Shown here piece by piece: positions 51,596 through 61,663 of a stretch of DNA of 64,000 bases; within the stretch, counting starts at the first letter, position 1; every line of letters begins with the position of its first letter. The DNA lies in contig NZ_JAJSDZ010000007.1 in the NCBI RefSeq assembly GCF_021272385.1, positions 186,001-250,000 on the forward strand, written 5' to 3'. This DNA is from Vibrio salinus (GTDB lineage Bacteria; Pseudomonadota; Gammaproteobacteria; Enterobacterales; Vibrionaceae). The position numbers were made by a program, and so were the translations under genes. The notes below the pieces were generated by a model. That model was not told the DNA's origin and ran no database searches. It saw only the letters and a list, made by a program, of their open reading frames with translations.

Positions 51596-52315
51596 ATGTG
51601 GCCCAGATGTTTTTGTTCGCCAACAACAAAATGGTTTAAATTCAGAGACAATTATCCCCTTGCTGATGTGCCTGATGTGCTGGATAAACTGATGACATTT
51701 TCAGAACTGACGCCTAAAGCCAGTCTTAGTGAATTGGACGTGCTGGTTGTTGACTTTGAAACCACGGGCTTTGACCCTGCTCATGATCGTATTCTCAGCA
51801 TGGGATGGGTGGTGATTGAGCGAGGTATTATCCGATTAAATTCCGCCCGGCATATATTGATAAAAGATGCAGGAGACACATTTTCTGAGGCCGTGAAAGT
51901 CCATCAGCTTTTACCTGAAATACTGGATAAAAGAGGTATTTCTTTGTCTTCTGCTTTTAATCAGTTAATAGGAGCAATGGCCGGAAAATTGATACTGGCT
52001 CATGGGACGGTTATGGAAGAGCGTTTTTTTAATCAATATATTGAGCAGAATTATCGTCTGTCCCCCCTACCTGTTCCCTGGCTGGATACCATGCAAATCG
52101 AAATGGCAAGAAACCGGATACTTAAACGAGCTGCTAATGATAAAGATTGGCGTCTTGGGCCGACAAGGTCACGTTACGGACTGCCTCAATATACTGCTCA
52201 TAATGCTTTAATTGATGCAATAGCGACCGCAGAGTTGTATCTGGCTCAGATGAAAGTGCTGTTTGGTAATGATCATTACAATTTTGAAATGTTGTATGAT
52301 TTGTCGAATAAATAA
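51596..52315 (+). CDS. DEDDh 3'-5' exonuclease (DnaQ-like)
   Basis: A 239-residue exonuclease of the DnaQ/RNase T superfamily. Exo I is VVDFETTGFDP (D53, E55), and Exo III is HNALIDAIATAEL (H202, D207), the DEDDh type. The Exo II region reads AHGTVMEERFF with Glu141 where Asp is usual. A leading segment of about 45 residues precedes the fold. It starts one base after the DUF294 stop and has no separate strong ribosome binding site, so it is probably translationally coupled. Its substrate, DNA or a small nucleotide, is unknown. Confidence 0.88.
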   Translation: MWPRCFCSPTTKWFKFRDNYPLADVPDVLDKLMTFSELTPKASLSELDVLVVDFETTGFDPAHDRILSMGWVVIERGIIRLNSARHILIKDAGDTFSEAVKVHQLLPEILDKRGISLSSAFNQLIGAMAGKLILAHGTVMEERFFNQYIEQNYRLSPLPVPWLDTMQIEMARNRILKRAANDKDWRLGPTRSRYGLPQYTAHNALIDAIATAELYLAQMKVLFGNDHYNFEMLYDLSNK

Positions 52316-52343
52316 AAAGAGCAGCAATAACCGCTGCTCTTTT
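52315..52343. terminator. Bidirectional terminator between the exonuclease and ilvA
   Basis: AAAAGAGCAGC / GCTGCTCTTTT, an 11-bp perfect stem with a 7-nt loop and A/T tails on both sides. It serves two convergent transcripts. Confidence 0.9.
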
Positions 52344-52350
52344 CCGGGGG

Positions 52351-53880
52351 TTATGAAAGGAAGAAACGATAAGCTGGGTTATCGGTTTCATCTTTATAAC
52401 TATAGCCCAGTTCAACAAGATGTGCCGAGAAACGGGACAGGTCTTCTTCTTCCAGTTCAAAGCCACAGAGAACCCGGCCATAATCCGCACCATGATTACG
52501 GTAATTGAACAGACTGATGTTCCAGTGGGTGCCCAGAGTGCTGAGGAATTTCAACAAAGCGCCGGGATATTCTGGAAATTCGAAAGCATATAAGCGTTCT
52601 TTCAGTTTTTTCGATGGTTTCCCACCAATCATGTAACGAATATGCTGTTTGGCTATTTCATCGCCGGACAGGTCAATGACCGGGTAGCCTGCTTTGTGTA
52701 GATCCTGAATAATTTGAGTCAGCTCTTCTTTTCCGCCCATCAGTCGTAAACCAACGAACAGATTAGCCAGTTGTTCACAGTTGTAACGGTAATTAAACTC
52801 GGTGACAGCCCGGTTACCGACAATCTGACAAAAGTCGAAGAATGCGCCTTTTCTTTCCGGAATAGTAACAGCCAGTAAACCTTCCCGTTTTTCACCCAAC
52901 TCGCACCGCTCGGAGACATAACGCAGTCCATGGAAGTTTGTGTTAGCTCCGGACAGAATCGTTCCCAGTTGTTTTCCTTTCAGTTCATTGAGTTGGGCAT
53001 ATTTTTTCAGCCCGGCCAGCGCTAAAGCGCCGGATGGTTCTGCAATGGCCCGGGTATCCTCAAACAGGTCTTTGACGGCTGAGCAGATTTCGTCACTGGA
53101 GACACAGATATGTCCATCTATGAATTTCTGGCAGAGACGGAAAGTTTCATCTCCGATACGTTTAACCGCAACACCGTCGGCAAACATGCTGACCTGATCA
53201 AGAACGACCGGTTCTCCGGCATCTAGAGCCGCTTTTAAACAGCAGGAATCTTCCGGTTCAACGGCAATGACCTGAATTTCAGGCATTAGCTGCTTTATCA
53301 GTACCGCAACACCCGCAGCAAGACCTCCACCACCGACCGGAACAAAGATGTAATCCAAATGCCCGTTTTGTTGCAGCATTTCCATACCAATTGTTCCCTG
53401 ACCGGCAATGACCAATGGGTGATCAAAGGGAGGAACAAAGGTATAGTGGTTTTCTTCAGCTAACCTTTCTGCTTCCGCTTTTGCTTCATCAAAATTGGCG
53501 CCAAACAGGACTACTTCGCCTCCGAATCCCCGAACCGCATCAACTTTGATAGCAGGAGTTGTTTTTGGCATCACAATCGTTGTTTTGATACCAAGCTTGG
53601 TACCTGACAGGGCCATCCCCTGAGCATGGTTACCGGCCGATGCGGCGATAACACCCGCTTTTTTTTGTTCTTCCGTCAGGGAAGAGACCATATTATAAGC
53701 CCCCCTTAATTTAAAGGAGTGAACAGGCTGGCGATCTTCCCGTTTAATCTGAACCCGGTTACCTAAGCGTTCTGATAATGTCGGCATATCCTGAAGTGGT
53801 GTGACTGTTGCCACTTCGTAGACTGGTGCTCTCAGGATCTGGCGCAGATAATCTGCGCCGGTTTGTATTTTAGAGGTCAT
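52351..53880 (-). CDS. ilvA: Threonine ammonia-lyase (threonine deaminase), biosynthetic
   Basis: IlvA makes 2-oxobutanoate from threonine, the first step to isoleucine, with feedback inhibition by isoleucine. The 509 residues (E. coli 514) have the PLP lysine in PVHSFKLRGAYN, the glycine loop VPVGGGGLAAGVAV, and two C-terminal ACT-like regulatory domains (about 325-505). The presence of both domains marks the biosynthetic rather than catabolic enzyme. It is the last gene of ilvGMEDA, 3 bp after ilvD. Confidence 0.97.
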   Translation of the reverse strand: MTSKIQTGADYLRQILRAPVYEVATVTPLQDMPTLSERLGNRVQIKREDRQPVHSFKLRGAYNMVSSLTEEQKKAGVIAASAGNHAQGMALSGTKLGIKTTIVMPKTTPAIKVDAVRGFGGEVVLFGANFDEAKAEAERLAEENHYTFVPPFDHPLVIAGQGTIGMEMLQQNGHLDYIFVPVGGGGLAAGVAVLIKQLMPEIQVIAVEPEDSCCLKAALDAGEPVVLDQVSMFADGVAVKRIGDETFRLCQKFIDGHICVSSDEICSAVKDLFEDTRAIAEPSGALALAGLKKYAQLNELKGKQLGTILSGANTNFHGLRYVSERCELGEKREGLLAVTIPERKGAFFDFCQIVGNRAVTEFNYRYNCEQLANLFVGLRLMGGKEELTQIIQDLHKAGYPVIDLSGDEIAKQHIRYMIGGKPSKKLKERLYAFEFPEYPGALLKFLSTLGTHWNISLFNYRNHGADYGRVLCGFELEEEDLSRFSAHLVELGYSYKDETDNPAYRFFLS

Positions 53881-53883
53881 GAA

Positions 53884-55725
53884 TCAGCCCTCTAGTTTCG
53901 ATTTGTCTCTTACGGCGCCTTTGTCAGCACTGGTTGCCATGCTGGCATACGCTTTAAGAGCGAATGACACTTCACGTTGACGACTGACAGGTTTCCAGCC
54001 GGCTGCATCTTGTTTGACCCGGCGTTCAGCCAGTTCGTCTTCGGAAACGTTCAGAGTGATTGAACGTCCCGGAATATCGATCGTAACGATATCGCCATTT
54101 CTAACCAGACCGATGGTACCACCATTTGCCGCTTCCGGTGATGCGTGACCAATCGACAGGCCGGATGTCCCACCGGAGAAACGGCCATCCGTCAGCAAGG
54201 CGCACTCTTTGCCCAGTCCCATTGATTTCAGATAACTGGTCGGATAGAGCATTTCCTGCATGCCCGGCCCCCCTTTCGGGCCTTCATAGCGGATGATCAC
54301 GACGTCACCGGCTTTGACTTTGCCGTTCAGAATGCCATCAACGGCATCGTCCTGACTTTCATATACCACTGCCGGACCCTCAAACTTCAGAATGCTCGCG
54401 TCGACGCCGGCGGTTTTTACAATACAGCCATCTAAAGCAATATTACCGGTCAGCACAGCCAGACCACCATCCTGACTGTAGGCGTTTTCCTTCGAGCGGA
54501 TACAGCCTTCAGAACGATCATCATCCAGTGTGTCCCAGCGGCAATTTTGCGAAAAGGCTTCAATGGATGGGATACCGGCTGGACCGGCGCGGTAAAAGTC
54601 TTTCACGTCTTGCGACTGGGTTTGGATGACATCAAACTGAGCGAGTTGCTCTTTCAGAGAGATACCCAAAACGGTGCGGGTATCGTCATGAACCAATCCG
54701 GCCCGGCTGAGTTCGCCCAGAATGCCCATTACCCCACCGGCACGGTGAACATCTTCCATATGATATTTGGGGGTTGACGGTGCGACTTTACACAAGTGAG
54801 GAACATGACGGGACAACCGGTCGATATCATCCATGGTGAAGTCCACTTCGCCTTCCTGAGCCGTTGCCAGAAGGTGTAAAACGGTGTTGGTTGATCCGCC
54901 CATGGCAATGTCCAGAGTCATGGCATTTTCAAAGGCTTCTTTTGTGGCGATATTGCGGGGCAGGGCGGTTGCATCGTCCTGTTCGTAATACCGTTTGGTG
55001 AGCTCCACAATGCGTTTACCGGCATTGATAAACAGTTCTTTACGGTCAGCATGGGTCGCAAGCAGAGAGCCATTCCCCGGCTGAGAAAGCCCCAGCGCTT
55101 CGGTCAGGCAGTTCATCGAGTTTGCGGTAAACATACCAGAGCAGGATCCACAGGTCGGGCAGGCGGAACGTTCTACCTGCTGACTCTGTTCGTCAGACAC
55201 TTTAGGGTCTGCGCCCTGAATCATGGCATCAACAAGGTCAAGCTTAATGATTTGATCCGACAGTTTGGTTTTGCCCGCTTCCATTGGACCGCCGGAAACA
55301 AAAATAACCGGGATATTGAGGCGCATTGAGGCCATTAGCATTCCCGGAGTGATTTTGTCGCAGTTAGAAATACACACCATGGCATCCGCGCAGTGAGCGT
55401 TGACCATGTACTCAACAGAGTCGGCAATCAGTTCGCGGGAAGGGAGGGAATACAACATCCCCCCATGGCCCATCGCGATACCATCGTCAACGGCAATGGT
55501 ATTAAATTCTTTGGCGATGCCGCCGGCGGCTTCGATTTCTTTTGCCACCAGCTGACCAAGGTCTTTCAGATGGACGTGACCCGGAACAAACTGAGTAAAG
55601 GAGTTTACGACTGCAATAATGGGTTTACCGAAGTCACCTTCTTTGACGCCGGTGGCTCGCCATAATGCACGTGCGCCGGCCATGTTGCGGCCATGCGTTG
55701 TGGTTGCCGAACGATATTTAGGCAT
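53884..55725 (-). CDS. ilvD: Dihydroxy-acid dehydratase
   Basis: IlvD dehydrates the dihydroxy acids to the keto acids of valine and isoleucine using an Fe-S cluster. The 613 residues (E. coli 616) start [22 protein letters not shown]. They include the family signatures [11 protein letters not shown], with a cluster cysteine, and [19 protein letters not shown], with another. The C-terminal [16 protein letters not shown] completes the pattern. It sits between ilvE (17 bp) and ilvA (3 bp). Confidence 0.98.
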   Translation of the reverse strand: MPKYRSATTTHGRNMAGARALWRATGVKEGDFGKPIIAVVNSFTQFVPGHVHLKDLGQLVAKEIEAAGGIAKEFNTIAVDDGIAMGHGGMLYSLPSRELIADSVEYMVNAHCADAMVCISNCDKITPGMLMASMRLNIPVIFVSGGPMEAGKTKLSDQIIKLDLVDAMIQGADPKVSDEQSQQVERSACPTCGSCSGMFTANSMNCLTEALGLSQPGNGSLLATHADRKELFINAGKRIVELTKRYYEQDDATALPRNIATKEAFENAMTLDIAMGGSTNTVLHLLATAQEGEVDFTMDDIDRLSRHVPHLCKVAPSTPKYHMEDVHRAGGVMGILGELSRAGLVHDDTRTVLGISLKEQLAQFDVIQTQSQDVKDFYRAGPAGIPSIEAFSQNCRWDTLDDDRSEGCIRSKENAYSQDGGLAVLTGNIALDGCIVKTAGVDASILKFEGPAVVYESQDDAVDGILNGKVKAGDVVIIRYEGPKGGPGMQEMLYPTSYLKSMGLGKECALLTDGRFSGGTSGLSIGHASPEAANGGTIGLVRNGDIVTIDIPGRSITLNVSEDELAERRVKQDAAGWKPVSRQREVSFALKAYASMATSADKGAVRDKSKLEG

Positions 55726-55742
55726 TGTTCTTTACTCCTTGC

Positions 55743-56681
55743 TTACTTGTTTTCCGGATTAACATAATCCAGCCAGCCCCATTTATCTTCAGTTTGTCCG
55801 CTGAACAAGCCAAAGAAGGTTTCCTGCAGTTTTTTGGTAACAGGTCCGCGTTTGCCGGCACCGACCTCAATACGGTCAACACTGCGTACCGGAACGATTT
55901 CCGCTGCGGTACCGGTCATGAACACTTCGTCAGCTAAATACAATGCTTCACGGGAAATGTTGGCTTCTTTGACGGTATAACCCAGATCTTTTGCTAACGT
56001 CATGATGGTGTCGCGGGTAATGCCGGGCAGAATCGAATTCGATAGCGGTGGTGTTAACAGCTCACCATTGGAGACAACAAAGATGTTTTCACCGGAACCT
56101 TCGGATAAGTAGCCTTCCACACTCAATGCAATACCTTCGTCATAACCGTGACGGCGGGCTTCTCCGCCAACCAGAAGTGATGACAGGTAATTTCCGCCGG
56201 CTTTGGCCGCCGTCGGAATGGTGTTTGGTGCTGCCCGGTGCCAGCTGGAAATCATAGCGTCAACACCATTTTCCAGTGCTTCCTCGCCCAGATAGGCACC
56301 CCATGGGAATGCAGCAATAATGAGATCCAGTTGAGAGTCAGTTGGAGGGCAAACCCCTAAACCGACATTACCAACAAAGGCTAACGGGCGAATATACGCG
56401 TCATTCAGTTTATTGGCTCTTAGTGTTTCCCTGGTTGCTTCCATAATTTCTTCCAGAGAATATGGAATTGGGAATCGGTAAATTTTAGCAGAGTTAATCA
56501 GGCGCTGGGCGTGTTCGGTATGACGAAAGACGATAGGACCCTTTGGTGTGTTATAGCAACGTACACCTTCGAATACGGATGTGCCATAGTGTAGAGCATG
56601 AGATAATACATGTACGTTTGCTTCGGCCCATGGCACCATTTCGCCATTAAACCATATATAATCTGCTGTTTTTGTTGCCAT
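55743..56681 (-). CDS. ilvE: Branched-chain amino-acid aminotransferase
   Basis: IlvE makes valine, leucine and isoleucine from their keto acids with glutamate, using PLP (fold type IV). The 312 residues (E. coli 309) contain YIWFNGEMVPWAEANVHVLS and HYGTSVFEGVRCY. The Schiff-base lysine segment is TAAKAGGNYLSSLLV, and the class IV signature EGYLSEGSGENIFVVSNG-type region follows. The conserved C-terminal TGTAAEIVPV is present. It lies 12 bp after ilvM. Confidence 0.98.
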   Translation of the reverse strand: MATKTADYIWFNGEMVPWAEANVHVLSHALHYGTSVFEGVRCYNTPKGPIVFRHTEHAQRLINSAKIYRFPIPYSLEEIMEATRETLRANKLNDAYIRPLAFVGNVGLGVCPPTDSQLDLIIAAFPWGAYLGEEALENGVDAMISSWHRAAPNTIPTAAKAGGNYLSSLLVGGEARRHGYDEGIALSVEGYLSEGSGENIFVVSNGELLTPPLSNSILPGITRDTIMTLAKDLGYTVKEANISREALYLADEVFMTGTAAEIVPVRSVDRIEVGAGKRGPVTKKLQETFFGLFSGQTEDKWGWLDYVNPENK

Positions 56682-56693
56682 CAGTTGCCTTCC

Positions 56694-56978
56694 TTATGCG
56701 CAAATTTTTTGCTGTAAATTGTTGTTGGGTAATTCGTTGTTATTGATTTTTGTCACGTCAACAGTACGAATGTCCCATAATTTTTCGATTTGATTGATCA
56801 GTGTCGTAATTGGCCGGTCACTGTCCACGATGATTTCCACGCTCGCAATTTTACTCTCGTGGTTTTGGGTTGCGGCTACCTGTTTGATAATAAAACCCCG
56901 GTGCCGGACAACACGTAAAACTCGTTCCAGGAGAACCGGTTTATCATCAGCTTTAATGTCGAGAAGATATCTATCCAT
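56694..56978 (-). CDS. ilvM: Acetolactate synthase II small subunit
   Basis: IlvM is the ACT-domain regulatory subunit of the IlvGM enzyme. The 94 residues are a single ACT domain (LLDIKADDKPVLLERVLRVV, then IVDSDRPITTLINQIEKLW). E. coli IlvM is 87 residues. It lies 11 bp after ilvG and 12 bp before ilvE. Confidence 0.94.
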   Translation of the reverse strand: MDRYLLDIKADDKPVLLERVLRVVRHRGFIIKQVAATQNHESKIASVEIIVDSDRPITTLINQIEKLWDIRTVDVTKINNNELPNNNLQQKICA

Positions 56979-56989
56979 TACGGTTTCTC

Positions 56990-58636
56990 CTAGGTGTTTT
57001 CTAACATGTCATTATTGGATGCACCAGGTGGTACTAACGGCCAAACGTTTTCTTCTTCGTCGATCATGACCTGAAGAAGATAGGCCGTTTTACTGGCCAG
57101 CATTTCTTTTAAGGCGGGCTCAACTTCTTCTTTTTTCGTAATGGTTTTTCCCGGAATTCCAAACGATTGCGCCAGCATGATAAAATCAGGGTTATCATCT
57201 AAAATGGTTTCACTATGGCGGCCGTCAAAGAACAGGGATTGCCACTGGCGTACCATGCCTAAACGATGATTGTTCAGAAGAATCATTTTGACCGGAATCT
57301 GCCGACGCTTCAGTGTTCCTAGTTCCTGAATGTTCATCATAAAGGAGCCATCGCCGGTGATCAGCACGGATTGATCATCCGGTCGGGCAACGGCGGCACC
57401 CATTGCTGCCGGTAAGCCAAATCCCATTGTTCCCAATCCCGCAGAGGTAATATAATTCTGAGGCTCCCGGGGTTGAGTGTGCTGTGCTGCCCACATCTGA
57501 TGCTGCCCGACATCGGTAGATATGATTGATGTGTCAGGCATCATATCAGAGAGCTGTTTTAAAAGTAATGGGGCATAAATTAGCTCTCCCGGATGGTCAT
57601 ACCGCCATTTAAATCCACTGCGCAGACTTTCGCTGTGATGTAACCATGGTGTAATGTCGTTTGTCAGTTCCAGTTCCGGTAAAATGACATTGATGTCTCC
57701 ACGAAGGGCCGAATTTACGACGCGAAGTTTGTTGAACTCAGCTGCATCAATGTCGATATGAATGACTTTTGCATGGGGAGCAAACGTATCCAGCTTGCCG
57801 GTGACCCGGTCGTCAAAACGGGCACCAACGACGATAAGTAAATCGCATTCCTGTACCACAAGGTTGGCCGCTTTGGTGCCATGCATTCCCAGCATCCCAA
57901 GGTAATGAGGATCGTGTCTCTCAACGGTACCAAGCCCTTTTAGCGTGCTGACGGAAGGCATTGGGTTAAGTTTCAGAAATTCTCTGACCGTTTGAGTCGC
58001 ATGGGCGATTTGCGCACCACCACCGACATAAAGTACAGGACGTTTGCTGTCCCGAATCATTTCTCTGGCTTTATCCAGCTCGCCGGCATCAACCGTCGGA
58101 ATCGGTGGGGGGGTAAACTTAGGTAACTGCATGACAGGCGTCTCGGCAAGCTGCACGTCTTTCGCAATATCCACAATAACCGGCCCCGGGCGGCCTGTTT
58201 TAGCTACTTCAAAGGCTTCAGCCAGTGTCGGGGCCAGGTCATTGATATCGGTAACCAGATAACTGTGTTTAGTACAGGATAAAGACATGCCAATGACGTC
58301 CATTTCCTGAAAAGCATCGGTTCCGATTAGAGGACTGGCAACCTGACCGGTAATGGCAACAATAGGCACGGAATCTAAGAATGCATCAGCAAGCCCTGTG
58401 ACCAGATTGGTTGCGCCCGGTCCTGATGTGGCCATGCATACTGCAACGTCCTGTGTGGCTCTGGCCATACCGATTGCTGCCATGGCGGCACCCTGCTCAT
58501 GACGGCAGAGGATGTGTTCGACACCGCCATCATAAAGTGCATCATAAATTGGCATGATTGCACCACCCGGATAACCGAAAATGGTTTTAATACCCTGTTG
58601 TTTTAAGGCGGCTACGACAAGCTGTGATCCGTTCAT
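56990..58636 (-). CDS. ilvG: Acetolactate synthase II large subunit
   Basis: IlvG is the thiamine-diphosphate enzyme that forms acetolactate and acetohydroxybutyrate. ATG 58636, with GGGAGG six bases upstream, gives 548 aa, the E. coli IlvG length. A TTG-started longer frame to 58657 covers that ribosome binding site and is unlikely. [14 protein letters not shown] and [12 protein letters not shown] (catalytic Glu) are present, as is the ThDP/Mg motif [25 protein letters not shown] segment with NNHRLGMV. The frame is intact. Control is by the ilvL leader and attenuator upstream. Confidence 0.97.
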   Translation of the reverse strand: MNGSQLVVAALKQQGIKTIFGYPGGAIMPIYDALYDGGVEHILCRHEQGAAMAAIGMARATQDVAVCMATSGPGATNLVTGLADAFLDSVPIVAITGQVASPLIGTDAFQEMDVIGMSLSCTKHSYLVTDINDLAPTLAEAFEVAKTGRPGPVIVDIAKDVQLAETPVMQLPKFTPPPIPTVDAGELDKAREMIRDSKRPVLYVGGGAQIAHATQTVREFLKLNPMPSVSTLKGLGTVERHDPHYLGMLGMHGTKAANLVVQECDLLIVVGARFDDRVTGKLDTFAPHAKVIHIDIDAAEFNKLRVVNSALRGDINVILPELELTNDITPWLHHSESLRSGFKWRYDHPGELIYAPLLLKQLSDMMPDTSIISTDVGQHQMWAAQHTQPREPQNYITSAGLGTMGFGLPAAMGAAVARPDDQSVLITGDGSFMMNIQELGTLKRRQIPVKMILLNNHRLGMVRQWQSLFFDGRHSETILDDNPDFIMLAQSFGIPGKTITKKEEVEPALKEMLASKTAYLLQVMIDEEENVWPLVPPGASNNDMLENT

Positions 58637-58780
58637 CACCACCCTCCCGTGCAGCAAAAGTTCATGCTGCGCAATTGATTATTATTGTGTCTGCACATAG
58701 TGTGCTACTCCCATACTTCCCGCTTTGAACTCGTTGAGAGAACTGCGCTTCTTAGTCTTAATATTCTTGAATACAGTAAA

Positions 58781-58814
58781 AAAAACCCCCGGACTTTTCA
58801 GTACGGGGGTTTTT
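58781..58814 (-). terminator. ilv operon attenuator terminator
   Basis: AAAAACCCCCG / CGGGGGTTTTT, an 11-bp stem with a 12-nt loop, followed on the minus strand by T's (eight in a row, 58778-58785). The leader peptide gene just upstream contains another CGGGGGTTT (complement at about 58843-58851) that can pair with the same AAACCCCCG arm. Terminator and antiterminator therefore exclude each other. Confidence 0.92.
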
Positions 58815-58826
58815 AGAATCTGTTGT

Positions 58827-58913
58827 TTATTTTACGTCCATAAACCCCCGCGTGGAATCAATAATGACCACGACAATAATGAGGCTAATCAGTGATAGGA
58901 CGTTTTTAATCAT
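58827..58913 (-). CDS. ilvL: ilv operon leader peptide
   Basis: A 28-residue peptide (MIKNVLSLISLIIVVVIIDS then TRGFMDVK) with 14 Ile, Val or Leu codons in its first 18 positions, the regulatory run of branched-chain codons of an attenuator leader. Ribosomes stalled there for lack of charged tRNA would leave the downstream GGGGG segment free to form the antiterminator, allowing transcription of ilvGMEDA. The peptide ends 13 bp before the terminator stem. Sequence differs from E. coli IlvL, but the logic is the same. Confidence 0.93.
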   Translation of the reverse strand: MIKNVLSLISLIIVVVIIDSTRGFMDVK

Positions 58914-59015
58914 ATTACGAATACAGTGTTGTGTTTGATGAATTATTCTTCACCCATAGTGGTATCACATATATCTGTTAGATGACAAGTAAAAACTCAT
59001 TCTTTTTTCATATTA

Positions 59016-59044
59016 TTGCAAACCGTTTATCAACTATATATGTA
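59016..59044 (+). promoter_or_regulatory. Candidate promoter of comM
   Basis: TTGCAA (59016-59021) and TATGTA (59039-59044), 17 bp apart, about 70 bp upstream of the comM start. The rest of the 198-bp ilvL-comM region is AT-rich and must also hold the divergent ilv promoter, which I could not place with confidence. Confidence 0.4.
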
Positions 59045-59111
59045 AATCAAACTATTAACTGCATTTTTATATTGCATATGAATGTATGAAAATCAGCTGT
59101 AAAGGATAGAA

Positions 59112-60638
59112 ATGAGCTTAGCCATCGTACATAGCCGGGCCAGTGTCGGAATAGAGGCGCCGGAGGTCACTGTTGAAGTCTATATTAGCCGGGGGATGCC
59201 GGGGTTTAATTTGGTGGGGTTGCCGGAGACGACCGTTAAAGAATCAAGAGACCGGGTGAGAAGTGCCATTATTCATTCCGGTTTTGAATTTCCTTCCAAA
59301 AGAATTACCGTAAATCTGGCTCCGGCTGATTTACCTAAAGAAGGTGGTCGGTTTGATTTGCCGATTGCGCTAGGAATTCTGGCCGCGTCAGACCAAATAC
59401 CGGAAGAAGTATTAAAGCAGTATGAGTTTGTCGGTGAACTGGCGTTATCTGGTGAACTTCGGCCAGTAAAGGGCGTGATCCCTGCGGCATTGTCAGCAAA
59501 GAGAGCGTCCCGTAGCCTTGTTGTGCCAAATGATAATGGAGATCAGGCTGCATTGGTTGCTCCGGATGTACATAAATCGGCGGATTCGTTACTGCAGGTT
59601 TGTCAGGCTCTATTCGGAGAGCATCAACTGGGTCTGAAAAGGGAGAGAGCCACTATCTCACCGAACAATCAGGAGCGGGATTTAAGAGACATTATCGGGC
59701 AACAGCAGGGTAAGCGGGCATTGGAAATTGCAGCGGCAGGTGGACACAATGTGCTTTTCCTCGGACCTCCGGGAACAGGTAAAACCATGCTGGCTTCCCG
59801 TTTGTGCGATTTATTACCTGAAATGAGCGATGGAGAAGCGATGGAAACGGCTGCTGTTGCGTCTTTAGTGCAGCAGCAGGATATTAATCAGCACAACTGG
59901 AAAATCCGGCCTTTCCGGGCACCACACCATTCAAGTTCAATGGCAGCATTGGTTGGAGGCGGATCGATTCCGCGGCCCGGGGAGATATCTCTTGCGCATA
60001 ATGGCCTTCTTTTTCTGGATGAAATGCCGGAATTTGAAAGAAAAGTATTAGATTCACTGAGAGAGCCTCTGGAGTCGGGAGAAATCATTATCTCCCGCGC
60101 TCAGGGGAAGACCCGTTTCCCTGCCCGGTTTCAGTTAGTGGGGGCACTCAATCCAAGTCCGACTGGATATTATGAAGGAGGTCAGACCCGGACAAATCCA
60201 CAGTTAATTCTGCGTTATCTTGGGCGGTTATCCGGACCTTTGTTGGATCGTTTTGATATGTCGGTTGAGATTCCTGCGTTACCTAAAGGAACGTTATCTC
60301 AGGGAGGCGATCGGGGCGAGTCAACCGTTATGGTTAAAGAAAGAGTACTTTCGGCCCGATCTCGTATGTTAGAAAGAGGAAATAAAATTAATGCAATGCT
60401 GGGAAGTCGTGAAATTGAGAAATATTGTCCCCTTCATCCTGAGGATGCTGAGTTTCTTGAGAATGCATTACACACTTTGGGATTATCTATCCGGGCTTAC
60501 CACCGGTTGATCAAGGTCGCTCGGACAATAGCTGACCTGGATGGAGAAGAACAAATTGTCAGATGTCATTTGGCAGAAGCATTAGGGTATCGTGCAATGG
60601 ATAGACTCCTGCGGGATGTGAGTGCACAGGTGATATAA
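59112..60638 (+). CDS. comM: ComM/YifB family AAA+ ATPase (Mg-chelatase-like)
   Basis: ComM is the helicase that extends branch migration during natural transformation in Vibrio and relatives. The 508 residues have an N-terminal LonC-like domain (about 1-170), Walker A GPPGTGKTMLASRL near residue 220, Walker B LLFLDEMPEF, and the chelatase-type HHS segment FRAPHHSSSMAALVGGG. GALNPSPTGYY lies about where the zinc-type cysteine loop is expected in the family. Divergent from the ilv operon, the same neighbour as in E. coli (yifB). Confidence 0.95.
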   Translation: MSLAIVHSRASVGIEAPEVTVEVYISRGMPGFNLVGLPETTVKESRDRVRSAIIHSGFEFPSKRITVNLAPADLPKEGGRFDLPIALGILAASDQIPEEVLKQYEFVGELALSGELRPVKGVIPAALSAKRASRSLVVPNDNGDQAALVAPDVHKSADSLLQVCQALFGEHQLGLKRERATISPNNQERDLRDIIGQQQGKRALEIAAAGGHNVLFLGPPGTGKTMLASRLCDLLPEMSDGEAMETAAVASLVQQQDINQHNWKIRPFRAPHHSSSMAALVGGGSIPRPGEISLAHNGLLFLDEMPEFERKVLDSLREPLESGEIIISRAQGKTRFPARFQLVGALNPSPTGYYEGGQTRTNPQLILRYLGRLSGPLLDRFDMSVEIPALPKGTLSQGGDRGESTVMVKERVLSARSRMLERGNKINAMLGSREIEKYCPLHPEDAEFLENALHTLGLSIRAYHRLIKVARTIADLDGEEQIVRCHLAEALGYRAMDRLLRDVSAQVI

Positions 60639-60730
60639 GGCAAAGAATGTACAAGTCTGTTATGTTATTTCGGGCTCATATTTGTATAATGCCCGCCAGT
60701 CTTAGTTGTTCGGAATGCTGATTTTTTACT

Positions 60731-61615
60731 ATGGTGGGTTATTTTTTACTGATTATTAATGTACTGCTTGTGTTATTGAATACAGCAGTTTGTTCTTTGT
60801 TTATATGTCTATGCGCATTATTTAAAGCTCTGATTCCAATTGCGTTCTCTCAGGATTATGCCACCCGGGCTGCGAATTATTTTATGTGGGTCTGGGCCAC
60901 GGTTAATCTGGGAATTCTTACGCTCTCCAACCGGGTTAAGTGGGATATTCGGGGCGGTGAAACATTGCAACGACAAGGCTGGTATTTGATGATCAGTAAC
61001 CACATCAGTTGGACTGATATTGTTGTGCTATGTTGTGTTTTTAAAAATAAAATACCTATGCCGAAATTTTTTTTGAAGCAGCAATTATTGTATGTTCCGT
61101 TTGTCGGGATGGGATGTTGGGCTCTGGACATGCCGTTCATGCGACGCTATTCCAGAGAGTATTTACTCCGGCATCCGGAAAAAAGAGGGCAGGATTTAGA
61201 AACGACCCGACGTTCCTGTGCCAAATTTAAAACGCATCCGACAACTGTGGTGAATTATGTTGAGGGTACCCGCTTTACTCCGGAAAAAAGAAAGAAAGGT
61301 AAATCTCCGTATCAACACCTCCTTTCGCCTAAATCCGGAGGCATTGCATACACGCTGGCAGCCATGGGAGAGCAGTTTGATAACGTGCTCGATGTGACGT
61401 TGGCTTACCCAGATAATCAGGAAAATCCGTTTAAAGATTTGTTGATGGGACGCATGAAACGCATTGTTGTAAATATTCGTGAATTACCGGTTGATGAGCA
61501 GGTGACCGGAGATTATTTCAATGATAAACCTTATAAACGCCAGTTTCAGAAATGGCTCGGTGACGTCTGGCGGGAAAAAGACGAATTTTTAGCAGATGTT
61601 TATCAGGATAAGTAA
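60731..61615 (+). CDS. yihG: Acyltransferase YihG-like (PlsC family)
   Basis: A 294-residue membrane-anchored lysophospholipid-type acyltransferase. The N-terminus is hydrophobic (about 1-40), the catalytic HX4D is HISWTD (91-96), and the acceptor-binding motif is EGTR (178-181). Length and pattern match E. coli YihG (310). The acyl acceptor is not defined by sequence; roles in phospholipid remodelling are inferred from family. It converges with dsbA, separated by a terminator. Confidence 0.9.
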   Translation: MVGYFLLIINVLLVLLNTAVCSLFICLCALFKALIPIAFSQDYATRAANYFMWVWATVNLGILTLSNRVKWDIRGGETLQRQGWYLMISNHISWTDIVVLCCVFKNKIPMPKFFLKQQLLYVPFVGMGCWALDMPFMRRYSREYLLRHPEKRGQDLETTRRSCAKFKTHPTTVVNYVEGTRFTPEKRKKGKSPYQHLLSPKSGGIAYTLAAMGEQFDNVLDVTLAYPDNQENPFKDLLMGRMKRIVVNIRELPVDEQVTGDYFNDKPYKRQFQKWLGDVWREKDEFLADVYQDK

Positions 61616-61645
61616 AAAAAGAGGAGTGTTTCTGCTCCTCTTTTT
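61616..61645. terminator. Bidirectional terminator between yihG and dsbA
   Basis: GAGGAG / CTCCTC with an 8-nt loop, flanked by A-run and T-run on the two sides, so it works for both convergent genes. Confidence 0.85.
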
Positions 61646-61663
61646 ATTACTTGTTTTTTATGG

